This document shows positions 18,482-27,740 of a stretch of 64,000 nt of DNA, one piece after another. Origin of the DNA: CADEED01 sp963839685 (lineage in GTDB: Bacteria; Pseudomonadota; Gammaproteobacteria; Steroidobacterales; Steroidobacteraceae); contig CAWIVS010000007.1 of assembly GCA_963839685.1 (NCBI GenBank), forward strand, positions 1 through 64,000, written 5' to 3'. Each line of letters opens with the position of its first letter. Positions within the stretch are counted from its first letter, which is position 1. Below the pieces are notes generated by a model. The model made no database searches, was not told the origin of the DNA, and saw nothing but the letters and a program-made list of their open reading frames with translations. Made by a program: the position numbers and the translations under genes.

Positions 18482-19752
18482 GGTTGGGTCCTTGATGACG
18501 CGGCCGGCATTGAGATGAACGACGATCCAGTCAGCCGCTGTATTTCGATCAGTGCGCGATGGGCGTCGACAGCTGCGAGCAGCTGTTCACTCCGGACTGA
18601 CACCACATCGGCTTGCACTTGTGCCCACTCGATATACGTAAGTGCACCCGCACGAAACGCTCGCTCGGAAGCACGTTCGGCCTGCTCGAACTTCGGAATC
18701 AATACATCGCGCGCGGTCGCTACAGCCAAGCTCGCTCCGCTCAGGCGCGTATGAGCCTCGACAAGAGTGGCTTCCAGCGTGAGGCCTTCCGCCTCTCGCT
18801 CGAGTGAGAGCGCTGCGAGTTCCGACTGCGCAGCGCGAATGCGTGGATCTGAGCGACTCCCGCTCCCAAGTGGCACCGAAATGCCAACGACCGCCGCCCA
18901 GGAGCCATCGTCTTCGAGACGTCGTACGCCTGCACGCCATTCGATGTCCGACGATCCTGCTGTGCGGGCAAGCTGCACGCGCGCTTCCCGCAAGCGGGAT
19001 TCATCTGCGAACCGCCGCAGCTCCGGACTGCTCTCAATGAGGTGATGCAAGGAATCCAGTGTGGGAGTCACGGGCAGGGAGAGTGGATTCCCCATCCCGC
19101 GATCGAAATCCGGGTCGCGGCTGCTCCAGAGAATCGCGAGTCGCAAGGCGGCGGCGTACGTTTCGGCGCGCAGCCGATCTCGCTGCATCGAGGCTCGCGC
19201 GAGTGCCGCCTCGGCGGCCAGATGTACGGATTCAGGTGACGCTCCTGCACGCACGCGCCTCGCGGCGGCCTCAACTACCTTCTCACGCTGCGTCACGTCG
19301 ATGGCGACCAGGTCGGCCATTGCCTGCGTGGTCACGAAATCGAGATATCGTCGGGCAACCTCGGCGAGCAGATCTATACGGCGTTGCTCTTCCTGAATCA
19401 CGAGCGCGCTGAGCTGCGCGTCGGCAAGCGCGACTCGCGCCTCGCGCTTTTCACCGCGCTCGAACGCCGACGCGAGGCTCAGCGTCACTTCGGCAGTGTC
19501 GAATGAAGAATCCTGACCGGTCCGGGGACCGTTTTCGAGTTCGAACTCCACTCGAATCGGTGGGCCTTGGGTTTCCGCGTCATGCGATGCCTGCGCGGCT
19601 TCACGCATGTGGCTGAAGCGCGCGAGTTCAGGATGCTTTTCAAGCGTGCGGGCGAACGCGGTATCAAGCGTGAGGACACGCGGTTCTTGCGCCGAGGTGA
19701 GCCCACACAACCAGCTAACAGCGGCGATAAACGCCGCCCATCGAAGTGACAT
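18478..19752 (-). CDS. czcC: TolC-family outer-membrane efflux channel (CzcC-like)
   Basis: The 424-residue protein has a signal peptide ending near TSA-QEP and two outer-membrane-efflux repeats of long helices (LDTAFARTLEKHPELARF, then HHLIESSPELRRFADESRL). The Ala/Glu/Arg-rich heptads form the periplasmic tunnel. VSVPLGSGSRSDPRI-type turns (here GISVPLGSGSRSDP) mark the second beta segment. It is the first of three overlapping genes czcC-czcB-czcA on the minus strand and would form the exit duct of the metal pump. The length is normal for CzcC. Confidence 0.88.
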   Translation of the reverse strand: MSLRWAAFIAAVSWLCGLTSAQEPRVLTLDTAFARTLEKHPELARFSHMREAAQASHDAETQGPPIRVEFELENGPRTGQDSSFDTAEVTLSLASAFERGEKREARVALADAQLSALVIQEEQRRIDLLAEVARRYLDFVTTQAMADLVAIDVTQREKVVEAAARRVRAGASPESVHLAAEAALARASMQRDRLRAETYAAALRLAILWSSRDPDFDRGMGNPLSLPVTPTLDSLHHLIESSPELRRFADESRLREARVQLARTAGSSDIEWRAGVRRLEDDGSWAAVVGISVPLGSGSRSDPRIRAAQSELAALSLEREAEGLTLEATLVEAHTRLSGASLAVATARDVLIPKFEQAERASERAFRAGALTYIEWAQVQADVVSVRSEQLLAAVDAHRALIEIQRLTGSSFISMPAASSRTQP

Positions 19753-19801
19753 GACGAATCCTCCAAACGAGCCGAAAGAAAGCCGGCAGTGCCGGCCGCT
19801 A

Positions 19802-20185
19802 TCAGGCGGCGCTAATTGGAGGTCTCAGGAGTGCAGGAGGCGTCCAGAGCTTGGGCGCCGTCGTATCGACTGCGAATTTCGCGTAGGCGGTCGGCCGGAA
19901 CGACAAATGAGCAATGGCGCGCGGGCTCGCGGCAGAGCCGTGACACCCACCGCAATTCGCGCAGTCCAGGCACAAGGCGCAGCAGTCATCGCCAGACTCA
20001 TCTGCCGATGCGCCAGCGACTTCGTATGCAACAATCTCGGTGCCCTGGGCGATAACAGCTTCTTCAAACGCGCAGGCCAGCGAGCTTTGCGATGCAAACA
20101 TCGCGGCAATGACCAACATTACGCGCAGCGCCGATGCCCGGCGGAGCCGGTCGAATAGTGTCTGTCTGTCTTGGCGCTTCGGCAT
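19802..20185 (-). CDS. CzcI-like small Cys-rich exported protein at head of metal-efflux operon
   Basis: The 127-residue product has a hydrophobic export segment (VMLVIAAMFASQSSLACAF) and a cysteine cluster (CCALCLDCANCGGCHG) that is a likely metal-binding site, then a Pro-rich end (PPALLRPPISAA) like that of CzcI/DUF2946 proteins. Such proteins are typically encoded just before czcCBA and are thought to sense or buffer metal in the periplasm. It lies 49 bases upstream of czcC, same strand. The annotated start gives a long basic N-terminus; an internal ATG near 20119 is possible. Confidence 0.65.
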   Translation of the reverse strand: MPKRQDRQTLFDRLRRASALRVMLVIAAMFASQSSLACAFEEAVIAQGTEIVAYEVAGASADESGDDCCALCLDCANCGGCHGSAASPRAIAHLSFRPTAYAKFAVDTTAPKLWTPPALLRPPISAA

Positions 20186-20272
20186 GCCGGGGGATTATGC
20201 ATGGGACACCAGACCGCCGCGACCCGCAAATCGCCTGGTTCCGGACGGGCGCTCGCGACTTACGTCCCAGGT

Positions 20273-20740
20273 CTAGAGCCAGCGCCGCACGCTTTTCAGA
20301 TAGTCCTCGTATGGCTCACCAAAGCGGTTTCTGAGGATTCGCTCTTCGGGCAGGATTTGAAAGCGGTTCATATAGACGGCAAACAAGATTGGACCGATAA
20401 GCGCGGCGAGGTTTGCGAGGTAGGCCGCCCAACCAGCAAGGACGATGAGAAACCCCAAATACATGGGATTCCGAGTGAACCGATAGATGCCAGACCTGAC
20501 CACAGCGCTCGATTTTCTCGGATCTGTCGGATCCACCGTCGTCTGCGCGCGTCGGAACTCAGATATACCCGCAAGCACCATTGTGATTCCGCCAATCGCG
20601 ATTACCGCCGCCAAGACCGAGCGCGCTGGATAGTCAATCGAGAGCGATGGAATCAAGTAGTCCAACCCCCACATTGCACCGCCCAGTACGAGCACTATAG
20701 CAAGCGGAGGAATTCGGAGTTCCAGTGAAAGCACTGCCAA
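20273..20740 (-). CDS. Isoprenylcysteine carboxyl methyltransferase-family membrane protein
   Basis: The 155-residue protein has about four membrane helices and the C-terminal ICMT/PEMT signature: GIYRFTRNPMYLGFLIVLAGWA followed by a helix and EERILRNRFGEPYEDYLKSVRRWL, which together form the S-adenosylmethionine site. Bacterial members are often encoded near metal-efflux (czc) operons, as here, but their substrate is mostly unknown. The start at 20740 has no strong ribosome-binding site. Confidence 0.88.
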   Translation of the reverse strand: MAVLSLELRIPPLAIVLVLGGAMWGLDYLIPSLSIDYPARSVLAAVIAIGGITMVLAGISEFRRAQTTVDPTDPRKSSAVVRSGIYRFTRNPMYLGFLIVLAGWAAYLANLAALIGPILFAVYMNRFQILPEERILRNRFGEPYEDYLKSVRRWL

Positions 20741-20999
20741 CTACTCTCCAACGCCATGGGCGACGAGTCACAATCTTGCCTGATGTCTGATGCATGACAC
20801 CAATTTCCCACCCTTGGCGTACCGGCCTTCCTCACCCCGCACGCTTCTCTTTGCCGCGCAGCTACTTAGCCGTGAACCCGCTCCAACGCGGGAAGCCACT
20901 TCTTCTCAGTCCGCTCCGTACGCGTCGCGGTTAATCGACATGTCATGAAACAGCGCTCTCATGCTGAGCCTTGCTGCTTGGTAATCGGGAGAACGTCAC

Positions 21000-22454
21000 A
21001 TGCGTACAGTCTGGCTGTTGGTCGCAACCAATTTTCCGGCGATGGCGCTGGCCGAGCCGCCGGTAATCCCAAGCACCGTCGACACGCAACCATTCGCGAG
21101 TTACGACGAGGCGCCGGCGACGGTTGATGCCGATGACCCTGCGATCTGGATCCATCCGGAACGTCCGGCCGAAAGCCTGATCATCGGGACTCTGAAGGAC
21201 GCTGGACTCGTTGTTTATGACCTTCGCGGTCACGTGGTGCAGCTGATTGCGCCGCCGAATCTTCCGACCATTCTGCCGCAGGATCCGCCCACACCCGCCG
21301 GCGTGAACAATTTGCCACCGAACCCCTGTCCGGAGAGCGAGGGTGAAACCTTCGGGCGCTTCAACAATGTCGAGGTGGCGTATGGCGTCAAGCTCGGCGG
21401 CCATCGACGCGATATCGCCGTCGTGACGGATCGCGGCTGCGATCGGCTGCGCATCTATGCCATCGATTCGTCCCGGTCTGATGCGCCACTGGTCGACATC
21501 ACAGCGCGCAACGCACCGCGCCTGTATCCGTGGCGCGTGATTCAGTCGTCGCCGCTGCAGCCCGCCGAGGTCGAGCCCGGTTTCCAGGCGAATCCCCTCG
21601 ACGATCAGGATACCGGCTACGGTGTCGGCCTCTGGCACGACGGCAAGGATCTCTACGCCTTCGTGTCACAGCGCAATCGCAGCGCGGTGCAGCAGTTCAA
21701 GCTGGTGGCGGTCGGCGGCAAAGTGAGCTACGTGCCGGTACGCGTGTTCCTCTTCAATCCGCATTTCACGCTGCGTGAGCGCGGCGAGGCCGCGTTCCGC
21801 TGGACGCCATGCCGCGAGAACCCCAACGAAGATCCTCAATCCGAAGGGATCCTCATCGACGCCGAGAACAAGCGCCTCTACGTGGCCTTTGAGACGATCG
21901 GCGTCTATCGCATTCCGTTGTCCAACCACATGCCGTTCGTGATGCGTATCGGCCGGGAGTCGCTGCTCGAGCCCGTGAAGAGCTTCGGTCAACCTTACTG
22001 GGCCATTCCTGATGATGATGAATTCGAATGCGAATACGCGCCGGAAGGAACTCCCGAAGCAGAAACAATCGTCGCCCCCGGCAGCGCCGCATTCGCCGGT
22101 GCCAACCTCGAAGTGGACGTCGAGGGCCTCGCGATCTACGGCACGGGAAAGAAGCGCGGTTACCTCGTGGTCTCGAGCCAGGGCGACAACACGTTTCATG
22201 TCTTCGAGCGCCGCGACTCGAACGAGCACATCGGCACTTTCATGGTGAAAGACACGGGCGACAGCGACGGCGTTGCGATCACCAGCACGCCGCTCGGCCG
22301 CGCATTCCCTGCCGGCATCGTGGTGGTTCAGAACGGTGAGGCGGAAGACCCGCCGAACACCGATGACATCAACGGCTTCGAGTACGACGGCTCGACGCAG
22401 TTTCGTTTTGTCGACTGGAGGAAGATTTCGCGAGCGTTGCACCTGACCGACTAG
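21000..22454 (+). CDS. Beta-propeller phytase (3-phytase), secreted
   Basis: The 484-residue protein carries a signal peptide cut near ALA-EP and the six-bladed propeller of BPP phytases. The calcium- and phosphate-binding signature DADDPAIWIHP is at about residue 43; other blades show FNNVEVAYGVKL, DIAVVTDRGCDRLRIYAID, QSEGILIDAENKRLYVAFE, VDVEGLAIYGTGKKRGYLVVSSQGDNTFHVFER and DSDGVAITSTPLG, all close to the family consensus. It would release phosphate from Ca-phytate in the periplasm or outside the cell. GGGAGA lies seven bases before the ATG. A CREC-like 60-residue insertion (about residues 85-115, Pro/Asn-rich, one Cys pair) is longer than in Bacillus enzymes. Confidence 0.93.
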   Translation: MRTVWLLVATNFPAMALAEPPVIPSTVDTQPFASYDEAPATVDADDPAIWIHPERPAESLIIGTLKDAGLVVYDLRGHVVQLIAPPNLPTILPQDPPTPAGVNNLPPNPCPESEGETFGRFNNVEVAYGVKLGGHRRDIAVVTDRGCDRLRIYAIDSSRSDAPLVDITARNAPRLYPWRVIQSSPLQPAEVEPGFQANPLDDQDTGYGVGLWHDGKDLYAFVSQRNRSAVQQFKLVAVGGKVSYVPVRVFLFNPHFTLRERGEAAFRWTPCRENPNEDPQSEGILIDAENKRLYVAFETIGVYRIPLSNHMPFVMRIGRESLLEPVKSFGQPYWAIPDDDEFECEYAPEGTPEAETIVAPGSAAFAGANLEVDVEGLAIYGTGKKRGYLVVSSQGDNTFHVFERRDSNEHIGTFMVKDTGDSDGVAITSTPLGRAFPAGIVVVQNGEAEDPPNTDDINGFEYDGSTQFRFVDWRKISRALHLTD

Positions 22455-22974
22455 GGACGAGCACGGCCTCGCGCTCACCCACCAGCCATTCGTAGTAGAT
22501 GAGGGGCACCTCGCGATACTGCGTGCGTCCAACCTTGAGGAACCCGCACTTCAGATAAAACGGCCCCGCACCTGCGATGTGATCGTATGCATCCAGCCAC
22601 AACGCTTCTACGGGCCACGACCGGGCCGCATTTTTCGCAGCTTCGATGAGATCACGCCCGACATTCTGTCCCCGGGCCCCTGGCGCGACGGCGAGACCGA
22701 GAACGTAGAACGCCGACTTCACGGGCGTGAATGAGCTCGAGTCGAGTGCCCATGGTTTTGCGGTGGTCAGGCGCACGGTGCCGATGACCTCCGCCTCGCG
22801 GCGGGCCACGAGCACATGCGAAGCGCGCAGCTGTCGCACGACCTCAGCCTTGCTGGGAAACGCGGACCAGTGGCCCTCGCCGAATTTCTGTGTCATGCCG
22901 CGCGCCACGGCGGTGCGCAGGGCCACGAGTGCCCGTGCATCTTTCTGGGTCGCGACGGCGATCGAAGTCTTCAT
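22369..22974 (-). CDS. GNAT-family N-acetyltransferase
   Basis: The 201-residue protein has GNAT motifs: EVIGTVRLTT (beta 4), then AFYVLGLAVAPGARGQNVGRDLIEAAKNAAR with the acetyl-CoA loop (Q/R-G-x-x-V-G-R-D), and LWLDAYDHIAGAGPFYLKCGFLKVGR. It is cytoplasmic and its substrate is unknown. The last 29 residues, rich in Ser and Arg, are encoded antisense to the 3' end of the phytase gene, an 86-base convergent overlap; this tail is probably not part of the fold. Confidence 0.88.
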   Translation of the reverse strand: MKTSIAVATQKDARALVALRTAVARGMTQKFGEGHWSAFPSKAEVVRQLRASHVLVARREAEVIGTVRLTTAKPWALDSSSFTPVKSAFYVLGLAVAPGARGQNVGRDLIEAAKNAARSWPVEALWLDAYDHIAGAGPFYLKCGFLKVGRTQYREVPLIYYEWLVGEREAVLVPSRSGATLAKSSSSRQNETASSRRTRSR

Positions 22975-22984
22975 GCGCGCCCGC

Positions 22985-23767
22985 TCACATCTGCCGGAAC
23001 AGATGCAGGTAGGTGCGGCTCACTGGCAGTGTCTCCTGCCGGCCCTTCAGATGAATGTCCGCGGTTTCGTTCGTCGCCGCGCGTGACGTGACTGATCGCG
23101 CGCAGGTTGACCACCACCGAGCGATGCACCTGCGCGAACTCTGCAGCATCGAGCTGCGGAATGAGCTCCTTGAGCGCGGTGCGAATCACCGCCTCGCGCG
23201 GCTCGCCGGCGTCATCGCGCCAGGCGATCTGCGTGTACTTCTCCTCGGCGCGCAGGAAATCGATGTCCTGTACGGCGATCAGCCGCACCGTGGGACCCAC
23301 CGAGGCGCGCACCCAGCGCAGGGTCTGTCGCGTGGAGCTCGGGGTTGAGCGCCTGCGCCAACTGCTGCAGCAGCGCCTCGGTATCGAGCGCCGGCTGTGC
23401 CGCGCGCAGCCGCTCCTGCAGTCGCAGCACGGTTTCGGCGAGGCGTGCCGGCTCGACCGGTTTGACCAGATAGTCGAGCGCGCCTTGCGCGAATGCCTGC
23501 ACGGCGTATTCGTCGAACGCGGTCACGAACACCAGGTGCGCGCGGCGGCCGATGTGCTGCGCGGCTTCCACGCCCGTCTTGCCCGGCATCTGCACGTCGA
23601 GGAAGCAGACGTTCGGGCTGATGCGCTTCGAACAGATCGATGGCTTCGCGGCCGTTGCGCGCCTGCGCGACGATCTCGAGCTCGGGCCAGGCGCTCGCGA
23701 GCATCCGCACCAGCGCCTCGCGCAGCAGCGGCTCGTCGTCGGCGATGAGCGCGGTGGCGCGTGTCAT
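22985..23767 (-). pseudogene. LytTR-family response regulator, three frameshifts
   Basis: Across three frames the sequence gives a complete receiver plus LytTR protein of about 260 residues. It reads MTRATALIADDEPLLREALVR, then FLDVQMPGKTGVEAAQHIGR with the phospho-acceptor Asp and FVTAFDEYAVQAFAQGALDYLVKPVE, then VRLIAVQDIDFLRAEEKYTQI and the C-terminal DIHLKGRQETLPVSRTYLHLFRQM. Extra bases near 23612, 23339 and 23071 break it. The ATG at 23767 overlaps the sensor stop by four bases. It would be the DNA-binding partner of the adjacent LytS-like sensor. All three lesions are single-base insertions without stop codons, so sequence error is a serious alternative to true decay. Confidence 0.8.
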
Positions 23768-24819
23768 GAGGCAGCCTCGCGCGCGCGGAATGCTGACCTC
23801 GGCGCAGACACCGTGCGGCGCGATCTCGGTCAATGTGAGATGCGCGTCGCCGCCGAACGCCAGCTTCAGTCGCTCGCGCAGCGTCGACAGTCCCGTGCCC
23901 AGCCCGCGAGCTGACGTTCTTCAATCCCACGCCGGTGTCCTTCACGCGCATGACGCAGCGATCGTCGCGGATCCAGATGATCGACATCGATGCGGCCGCC
24001 CGTCTCGCTCGGATCGATTCCATGGCGAACGGCATTCTCGACCAGCGTCAGCAGCGTCATGGGCGGACAATGCAGTCGCGCGGCGGCCGGATCGAGATGG
24101 ATGGCGTACTGCAGCCGATCCGGCATGCGCATCTGCATGAGATCGAGGTAAGCGCGCGCCAGCTCCACCTCGGTCTCCAGCGTGGTGGTCTGCGAATGCA
24201 TGCGCGGCACGGCCGCGCGTAGATAGGCGATGAGGCTGGTGAGCACCTTCGATGCCTGCGGGGAGCCCGAGTCCACCAGCGCCTGCACGTTGGCCAGCGT
24301 GTTGAACAGGAAATGCGGCTCGACCTGCGCCTGCAACAGCCGCAGGCGCGCATCCGACTCCCGGCGCTCGAACTCGCTGCGCTGCAGCTCGAACTCCAGC
24401 GCCTGCTCGCGCGCGAACGCGTCGCGTTGCCGCAGGATGGTGCCGATGGCGATCCACGGTGCGAACAGCAGTGCCACGACGGCGAGCAATCCATAAGTCG
24501 TGTCCGTCCCCGCCTCCGGTGATGCCAAACGCGAACCCGGTGGCGAGCGGTATGACGAGCACGATGCCGATGAGCCTGAGCACGGTGCGCGGCAGCCATT
24601 TCGGCAGCCGCCGCGGCCACCGCTCGAGCCAGCCGAACATGAACAGGATGGCGCCACCCACGATCATGGCGCGCAGCACATCGACGGGCAAGGCTGCCTT
24701 GCTGTGCAGCCCGATCAGCACGCCAAAGGCCGCGGAGACCGCCCAGCGTGAAACGCAGTCGCGGCCACGCAAAGATGCGCGCTTAAGCCGCTGGGGACGG
24801 ATGCCGCGGTGGTTGCCAT
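23764..24819 (-). pseudogene. LytS/YpdA-type sensor histidine kinase, at least four frameshifts
   Basis: The pieces in order are membrane helices (VLRAMIVGGAILFMFGWLE, VLRLIGIVLVIPLATGFAFG), the His_kinase domain with EPHFLFNTLANVQAL (phosphorylated His in P-H-F-L-F-N), the ATPase part LLTLVENAVRHGID, RCVMRVKDTGVGL, GLGTGLSTLRERLKLAFGG and the end HGVCAEVSIPRAREAAS. Breaks lie near 24515, 23990, 23915 and 23782; three are insertions, one a deletion. The N-terminus is uncertain: an ATG at 24819 is out of frame with the first helix, whose frame opens with a TTG at 24772. It would pair with the downstream LytTR regulator. Confidence 0.78.
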
Positions 24820-25009
24820 GGCCTGACTATAGAACAAGGAGACCGTGACCGAGGTGCGCGGGCGGCCGGGCGCCCTCACCGCATCGCCATTCGTCGGCGC
24901 CCGTCGCAGCTCGCGCCGCTCCGGCGGTCGGCCCGTCGCATGCCCCAGCATTCGCACCGACGCCGAATCATAGTTTCGACCGTCAGGGTGTCATTGCAGG
25001 AGCCTGATC

Positions 25010-26125
25010 GTGAAACTCAGAAACAAGATACTCATCGGTGTCGCCGCGGTCTTCGGCGTCGCGTTTGCCGCGCTGGCGATCACGGTGAGTTACGACTCCG
25101 CCTGTCCTCCGGTCGTTGCCGCTTGCAGCGGACGCGGAATCGATGCGCGCCATCGATGCATCGATGTTATGGAGTGCCGCAGGGGATCAGGCTGGAGAAG
25201 ATTGCCAAGCCCATACCTGCCGAAGGCACAGGTGCTGATCAAGGTGCACGCCGCCAGCGTCAATCCCGCCGAGTGGTACCGGATCAGCGGCCAGCCTAAC
25301 TTGATTCGCCTGGACGAACGGCATCGGCGCGCCCGACGGCGATGGGCGCGCGGGATTCGACGTCGCGGGCACCGTGGAGGCCGTGGGCCCGAACGTCACG
25401 CTCTTCAAGCCCGGCGATGAAGTGTTCGGCGGCGCGGGCGGCGCGCTTGGCCGAATACGTCGTGGCGCGCGAGCAGGGAGCCATCGTCGCGAAGCCGGCG
25501 GAAATGTCCTTCGAAGAAGCCGCCGCCATTCCGATCGCCGCCATCACCGCACTGCAGGGCCTGCGCGATCACGGTCGCATCAAGGCCGGGCAGAAGGTGC
25601 TCATCAACGGCGCCTCCGGCGGCGTGGGAACCTATGCCGTGCAGATCGCGAAGTCCTTCGGCGCCGAGGTCACCGGCGTCTGCAGCACGCGCAACGTGGA
25701 GCTGGTGCGCTCGCTCGGCGCGGATCACGTCATCGACTACACGAAGGAGAACTTCACCGAGGGCAAGGAGCGCTACGACCTCATCCTCGACAACGTCGGC
25801 AATCACGGCTTCTTCGACCTGGAAGACGTCATGAAGCCGACCGGCATCATCGTCATCGTCGGCGGCTCGAAGAAAGGCCCCCTGCTCGGGCCGATCAAGC
25901 GAATTGCGTGGGCCAAGGTCGCAGGCCACTTCATCGACCCGCGCACGACATTCTTCATTGCGAAAGTGAACAAGGCGGACCTGGAGTTGCTCGCGGGACT
26001 GGCGCGCGAAGGCAAGATTGAAGACGGTGATCGACAGGCGCTATCCGCTCGAAGAAGCCGGCGCCGCGCTGGAATACCTGGGCGCCGGCCATGCGCGAGG
26101 CAAGGTCGTTGTCACCGTCAACTGA
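25010..26125 (+). pseudogene. Zinc-independent medium-chain dehydrogenase/quinone oxidoreductase, six frameshifts
   Basis: Joined across frames, this is an NAD(P)-dependent MDR protein of about 365 residues with an N-terminal membrane anchor (KILIGVAAVFGVAFAALAITV). It continues with HRCYGVPQGIRLEKIAKPIP, QVLIKVHAASVNPAEWYRI, GFDVAGTVEAVGPNVTLFKPGDEVFGG, the NADPH loop NGASGGVGTYAVQIAKSFGAEVTGVCSTRN, HVIDYTKENF and the end YPLEEAGAALEYLGAGHARGKVVVTV. Breaks lie near 25130, 25156, 25229, 25312, 25450 and 26027, and each is cured by removing one base. AGGAG precedes the GTG start. The uniform single-base insertions and otherwise perfect motifs suggest sequence error. Confidence 0.78.
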
Positions 26126-27146
26126 ATGCCCGTCCGCTGAGCGGGTTGCCGAGCTGGTCGCGGCGGTGAGCCGTGCACCGGACGACTCGAGCTGGCGCGA
26201 GGCCTTCTGCCGCGGCTTTGGCCGGCTGCGCGCCGAGCTGAACCTGCATCCGGCGGAACGCACGGCCGCGGCGACCTTCGCCGCCGCGGCGCAGACTGCC
26301 CGCAGCGTCGCCGTAGATAGTTTGCCGCTGGGCCTCGCCCTCGTGATGCACCTCTATCCGCTGTGCGCACTGCGGTGTGTGCCGCTGCCCTGGTGGAGCT
26401 CCGCGGGTTTCCGGCGGACGCTGCTGCTGCATGCCATCGACCGCCGCTCGCTGATCCTCGCCAATGCCGGCAGCGAGCGCGCCGCTGGCGCGCATGCGCC
26501 GGTCGAGATGACGCGCACGCGCGACGGCATCCGCGTCAATGGCACGTTCGACTACGTGTCGCTCGCGAACGTCGCCGACGTCGTGCTGTTCAGCGCGCCA
26601 CTCGCCGGCAGTACCTGCACCATGTTCTGCGCCGCCGATCTGCGCAGCGCCTCGACCCGGATCGGTGACTCGCGGTTCAACGGCAGCATGCGGCTGTCCA
26701 ACACCTGTTCGGTGACCTTCGACAACCTTCACGTGCCGGCCGATCGGTATGTCGTGGTGCCGGACGAATCCGCCTTGAACTGCATGGCCCAGTATCAACG
26801 CAGCTGGTTCCAGCTGCTGCTCGGCGAGAGTTATCTCGCGCGAATCGAGCGGCTGCAGTGCCAGTGGGAAGTGCCGCGTTCGACCGCGGAAATCGCCAGC
26901 CTCAACGAGGTGAGCCTGTTGAAGGAGTATGCGCTGCGTCTCTTCGACGAAGCCGCCTCGCCCCGTGCCGTGGAGTCGCTTTCCCGGGTCACCGCAGCGG
27001 TGAAGCTGCGCATCTCATGGCTTGCGCAGTCCACGGCCGCAGCACTGCGCAGCCGCGACGAGACGGCTGCAAACGAGTTGGGCTACTTCCGGCGACAGCC
27101 GACCTCTGATGATCGGATCCTGCAGAGCATCGGCGCAGCGGCATAG
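26091..27146 (+). CDS. Acyl-CoA dehydrogenase-like flavoprotein, divergent
   Basis: The 351-residue protein has the layout of the acyl-CoA dehydrogenase superfamily. An N-terminal helical part is followed by a beta domain with DGIRVNGTFDYVSLANVADVVLFSA and SVTFDNLHVPADRYVV, the last matching the family's flavin-domain V-x-F-x-x-V-x-V-P motif, and a C-terminal helical bundle (RVTAAVKLRISWLAQS). Length and composition are closest to monooxygenase-like or uncharacterised ACAD members; no catalytic Glu can be assigned. The start overlaps the end of the frameshifted dehydrogenase gene by 35 bases, so the two may be an operon. Substrate unknown. Confidence 0.6.
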   Translation: MREARSLSPSTECPSAERVAELVAAVSRAPDDSSWREAFCRGFGRLRAELNLHPAERTAAATFAAAAQTARSVAVDSLPLGLALVMHLYPLCALRCVPLPWWSSAGFRRTLLLHAIDRRSLILANAGSERAAGAHAPVEMTRTRDGIRVNGTFDYVSLANVADVVLFSAPLAGSTCTMFCAADLRSASTRIGDSRFNGSMRLSNTCSVTFDNLHVPADRYVVVPDESALNCMAQYQRSWFQLLLGESYLARIERLQCQWEVPRSTAEIASLNEVSLLKEYALRLFDEAASPRAVESLSRVTAAVKLRISWLAQSTAAALRSRDETAANELGYFRRQPTSDDRILQSIGAAA

Positions 27147-27158
27147 CTGCTCCCGGGT

Positions 27159-27449
27159 TCAGGCGCCGGCGTACCACTGCAGGGATACGACCGTCCAGGT
27201 AATCGCCACCGCGGCGATGGCGAAGCGAATCGTGTGACTCACGACCTGCGACAGAAATTCCCGGGCGTTCGAAACCCGGGCGGTACCCGCGCCCGAAGCT
27301 TCGACGCTGAAGGCGAACTCATGCACCAGCATGGCGGCGGCCACCAGTGCGGTGGCAAACGCCAATGATGCGGCGGTTGAGAACGAACTGCCGACGGAAA
27401 CGCCCGTCACAACGATCAGCATGGCGACGATGACAGCGAAGCGATTCAT
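27159..27449 (-). CDS. Small membrane protein, paralogue of the one at 38263
   Basis: The 96-residue protein has a hydrophobic segment at residues 4-50 (probably two helices), a short polar loop and a third helix at about 75-92 (IRFAIAAVAITWTVVSL). GGGAG lies eight bases before the ATG. Start, length and layout resemble the product at 38263-38502 (both begin M-N-R-F/L-A and have V/A-rich helices then a basic amphipathic stretch), and both genes have a TGTCATG-type palindrome upstream. No family is recognised. Confidence 0.65.
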   Translation of the reverse strand: MNRFAVIVAMLIVVTGVSVGSSFSTAASLAFATALVAAAMLVHEFAFSVEASGAGTARVSNAREFLSQVVSHTIRFAIAAVAITWTVVSLQWYAGA

Positions 27450-27538
27450 GACCTGTACTCCCTTGGTGGTGTTGATTCAGTGAGCACATTATTTCGAACG
27501 GCGCGGCCTGATTTAAGTGGCAACCGTCATATGTAAGT

Positions 27539-27559
27539 TGTCATGTCTGGCGCATGACA
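27539..27559. promoter_or_regulatory. Palindrome TGTCATG-N7-CATGACA
   Basis: Perfect 7-base arms lie 90 bases upstream of the mini-membrane-protein gene and 182 bases before the divergent SnoaL gene. A second, overlapping inverted repeat GTCTGGCG...CGCCAGAC starts inside it. The same core recurs upstream of the paralogous gene (38573). It probably binds a dimeric regulator. The rest of the 291-base gap holds nothing else recognised. Confidence 0.45.
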
Positions 27560-27740
27560 GTCACGCCAGACTAACTAATTGACTGTCCCATCACGGCTGC
27601 TTTGCCGCCGCATTACGCAAAATTGATGCTCTCCCGGCCATGGGCGGCGCGCAGGAATCTGGGCGGCGGGCCTTCAGTCCCATGGCCGATACATTCCGAC
27701 CGCGATAGCATGTCGCCCACAATCAGGGAGGACGCGCGTG

